64,000 nt of DNA. Source: Halobium salinum. Its GTDB lineage: Archaea; Halobacteriota; Halobacteria; Halobacteriales; Haloferacaceae. The notes under the pieces are model-generated. The model did no database searches. It was not told where the DNA came from and saw only the letters and a list, made by a program, of their open reading frames with translations. Position 1 is the first letter of the stretch; every line of letters begins with the position of its first letter. The position numbers and the translations under genes are program-made. Below are positions 62,868 through 64,000 of the stretch, in pieces. Location of the stretch: assembly GCF_026586625.1 (NCBI RefSeq), contig NZ_JAODIW010000006.1, positions 806,218-870,217 on the forward strand, in the 5' to 3' direction.

Positions 62868-63763
62868 TGGCCCGGTTGCGAGGGCCGCCCGACGACCGCT
62901 CCGTCGCCGACCTGCTGGAGTTCGGCGTCGTCAACCTCGACAAGCCGCCCGGCCCCTCCGCTCACCAGGTGTCGGGCTGGGTCCGGGACCTCACGAACGA
63001 CGCCGGTCTCGGCGCCGACGTGGACCGCGCGGCCCACGCCGGGACGCTCGACCCGAAGGTCACCGGCTGTCTGCCCGTCCTGCTCGGCGACGCCACCCGC
63101 CTCGCGCAGGTATTCTTGGAGGGAACGAAGGAGTATGTCGCCGTCCTCGAACTCCACGCGCCCGCCCCGGCGGACCTCGACTCGGTCGTCGCCGAGTTCG
63201 AGGGCGAGGTGTACCAGAAGCCCCCCAGAAAGAGCGCCGTCAGCCGCCGCCTGCGCTCGCGGACGGTCCACGAGTTGGACGTGCTCGAAGTGAGCGGCCG
63301 GCAGGCCCTCCTCCGCATCCGCTGTGAGAGCGGCACCTACATCCGGAAGCTGTGTCACGACATCGGACTCGCGCTCGGGACGGGCGGGCACATGGGCGAC
63401 CTCCGCCGGACCGCCACCGACCCCTTCGACGACCGCGACCTGGTGACGCTCCACGACCTCCAGGACGCGCTAGTGTGGGCCGCCGAGGGCGACGAGGACC
63501 CCCTGCGAGACGTGGTCGCCCCCGCAGAGCGCGCTCTCACCCACTTGCCCCGCGTGACCATCGCCGAGAACGCCGCCGAACAGGTCGCGGAGGGCGCCCC
63601 GGTGTACGCGCCGGGCGTGCTCGACGCCGACGACGAAATCGGCGAGACGGACCTGCTCGCCTGCTACACGCCGGACGACGCGGTGGTGTGTCTCGGTCGG
63701 CTGGTCGGCGACCCCGACGCCGAGCGCGGCGAGGTCGTGCGGCTGGAGCGCGTGCTGGTCTGA
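62867..63763 (+). CDS. tRNA/rRNA pseudouridine synthase, TruB/Cbf5 family
   Basis: The 298-residue protein has VVNLDKPPGPSAHQV (about 22-36), the catalytic HAGTLDPKVTG (Asp near 64), SRRLRSRTVHELDVLEV (about 126-142), CESGTYIRKLCHDIG (about 152-166) and a C-terminal PUA domain. In archaea this family is Cbf5, the catalytic subunit of H/ACA RNPs that also acts on tRNA U55. It is coupled to cmk, as in many archaea. Confidence 0.93.
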   Translation: MARLRGPPDDRSVADLLEFGVVNLDKPPGPSAHQVSGWVRDLTNDAGLGADVDRAAHAGTLDPKVTGCLPVLLGDATRLAQVFLEGTKEYVAVLELHAPAPADLDSVVAEFEGEVYQKPPRKSAVSRRLRSRTVHELDVLEVSGRQALLRIRCESGTYIRKLCHDIGLALGTGGHMGDLRRTATDPFDDRDLVTLHDLQDALVWAAEGDEDPLRDVVAPAERALTHLPRVTIAENAAEQVAEGAPVYAPGVLDADDEIGETDLLACYTPDDAVVCLGRLVGDPDAERGEVVRLERVLV

Positions 63764-64000
63764 GGCTGCGTTCCGGAGCCGGACGTCCCGTCTCTCTTCC
63801 GGTCGCCTTCCCGAGGCCGAATACGGTGTCGCCTCTCGACTCGGCTCGTAGCGGGCGAACGGTGTTGTCTACCGGCAGACGACGGGCCGAACAGTCGAGC
63901 GAGCGGATGCGGCTGCCGAGCGTGCTCGGAGTGCGCTCGGACCGACCCGGGGCCTACAGACGGCGTGACGGTGGGTAGACACGGGCTTCATGTCGGTTCC
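63764..64000. other. Window end, no gene recognised
   Basis: The last 237 bp contain only Arg/Ser-rich frames. A gene starting further right may have its promoter here. Confidence 0.4.

Overview
The window is chromosomal DNA of an extremely halophilic archaeon (class Halobacteria). The evidence is the very high GC content, the Asp/Glu-rich proteins, Tat-type signal peptides with lipoboxes, promoters with a TATA box about 26 nt before the start codon and no Shine-Dalgarno site (leaderless mRNAs), a tRNA-Met(CAU) split by a bulge-helix-bulge type intron, and archaeal marker genes (aEF1A, GatD, KptA, archaeal cytidylate kinase, TruB/Cbf5-type pseudouridine synthase, DUF106 insertase). No rRNA, CRISPR array, provirus or intact transposon was seen. 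Genus cannot be fixed by reading alone.

Layout. 1-4.2 kb: end of a lipid kinase, a fused siroheme decarboxylase (AhbA/AhbB type), and a DUF1611/dipeptide-epimerase pair. 4.4-9.9 kb: a membrane protein, PspA, a PhoD-type phosphatase, an alpha/beta hydrolase and a HAD phosphatase. 10-17.9 kb: 4-alpha-glucanotransferase, flippase-like protein, MscS channel, APC permease, 8-oxoguanine glycosylase and an inositol monophosphatase-family enzyme. 17.9-19.3 kb: a gene-poor, hairpin-rich stretch that looks like a decayed insertion-sequence end, then tRNA-Leu(CAA) with duplicated 3' ends. 19.4-28.3 kb: small conserved haloarchaeal proteins, an aspartoacylase-like enzyme, a VTT protein, tRNA-Met(CAU) with a duplicated 3' end, KptA, DUF1684 and an EamA transporter. 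28.4-41.6 kb: peptide-type solute-binding lipoprotein, RNase H-like protein, TatC-like membrane protein, 7TM histidine kinase, malic enzyme, two tandem paralogous membrane proteins, a metal-ligand-poor M24 protein and aEF1A. 41.7-53.9 kb: secreted Tat proteins, a thiol-redox pair (DsbA-like lipoprotein plus CxxC membrane protein), Na+/H+ antiporter, halolysin-like protease, NYN protein, DUF106 insertase and adenylate kinase. 54-63.8 kb: GatD with a GNAT gene, a two-wHTH regulator, a sequon-rich surface protein, phosphoglycerate mutase, a 30-residue microprotein, and cmk-truB, whose stop and start overlap.

Most genes are core metabolism or housekeeping with short spacers. The unusual content lies between genes: a dispersed element with imperfect terminal inverted repeats (three full copies and one half copy), short direct repeats of the 3' ends of both tRNA genes (integration scars), a possible decayed IS200/IS605 end, and several minisatellites, two of which duplicate the stop codon of the gene they overlap. 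I found no clear multi-gene defence system. The best candidates for something undescribed are the dispersed element and the tRNA-end duplications.
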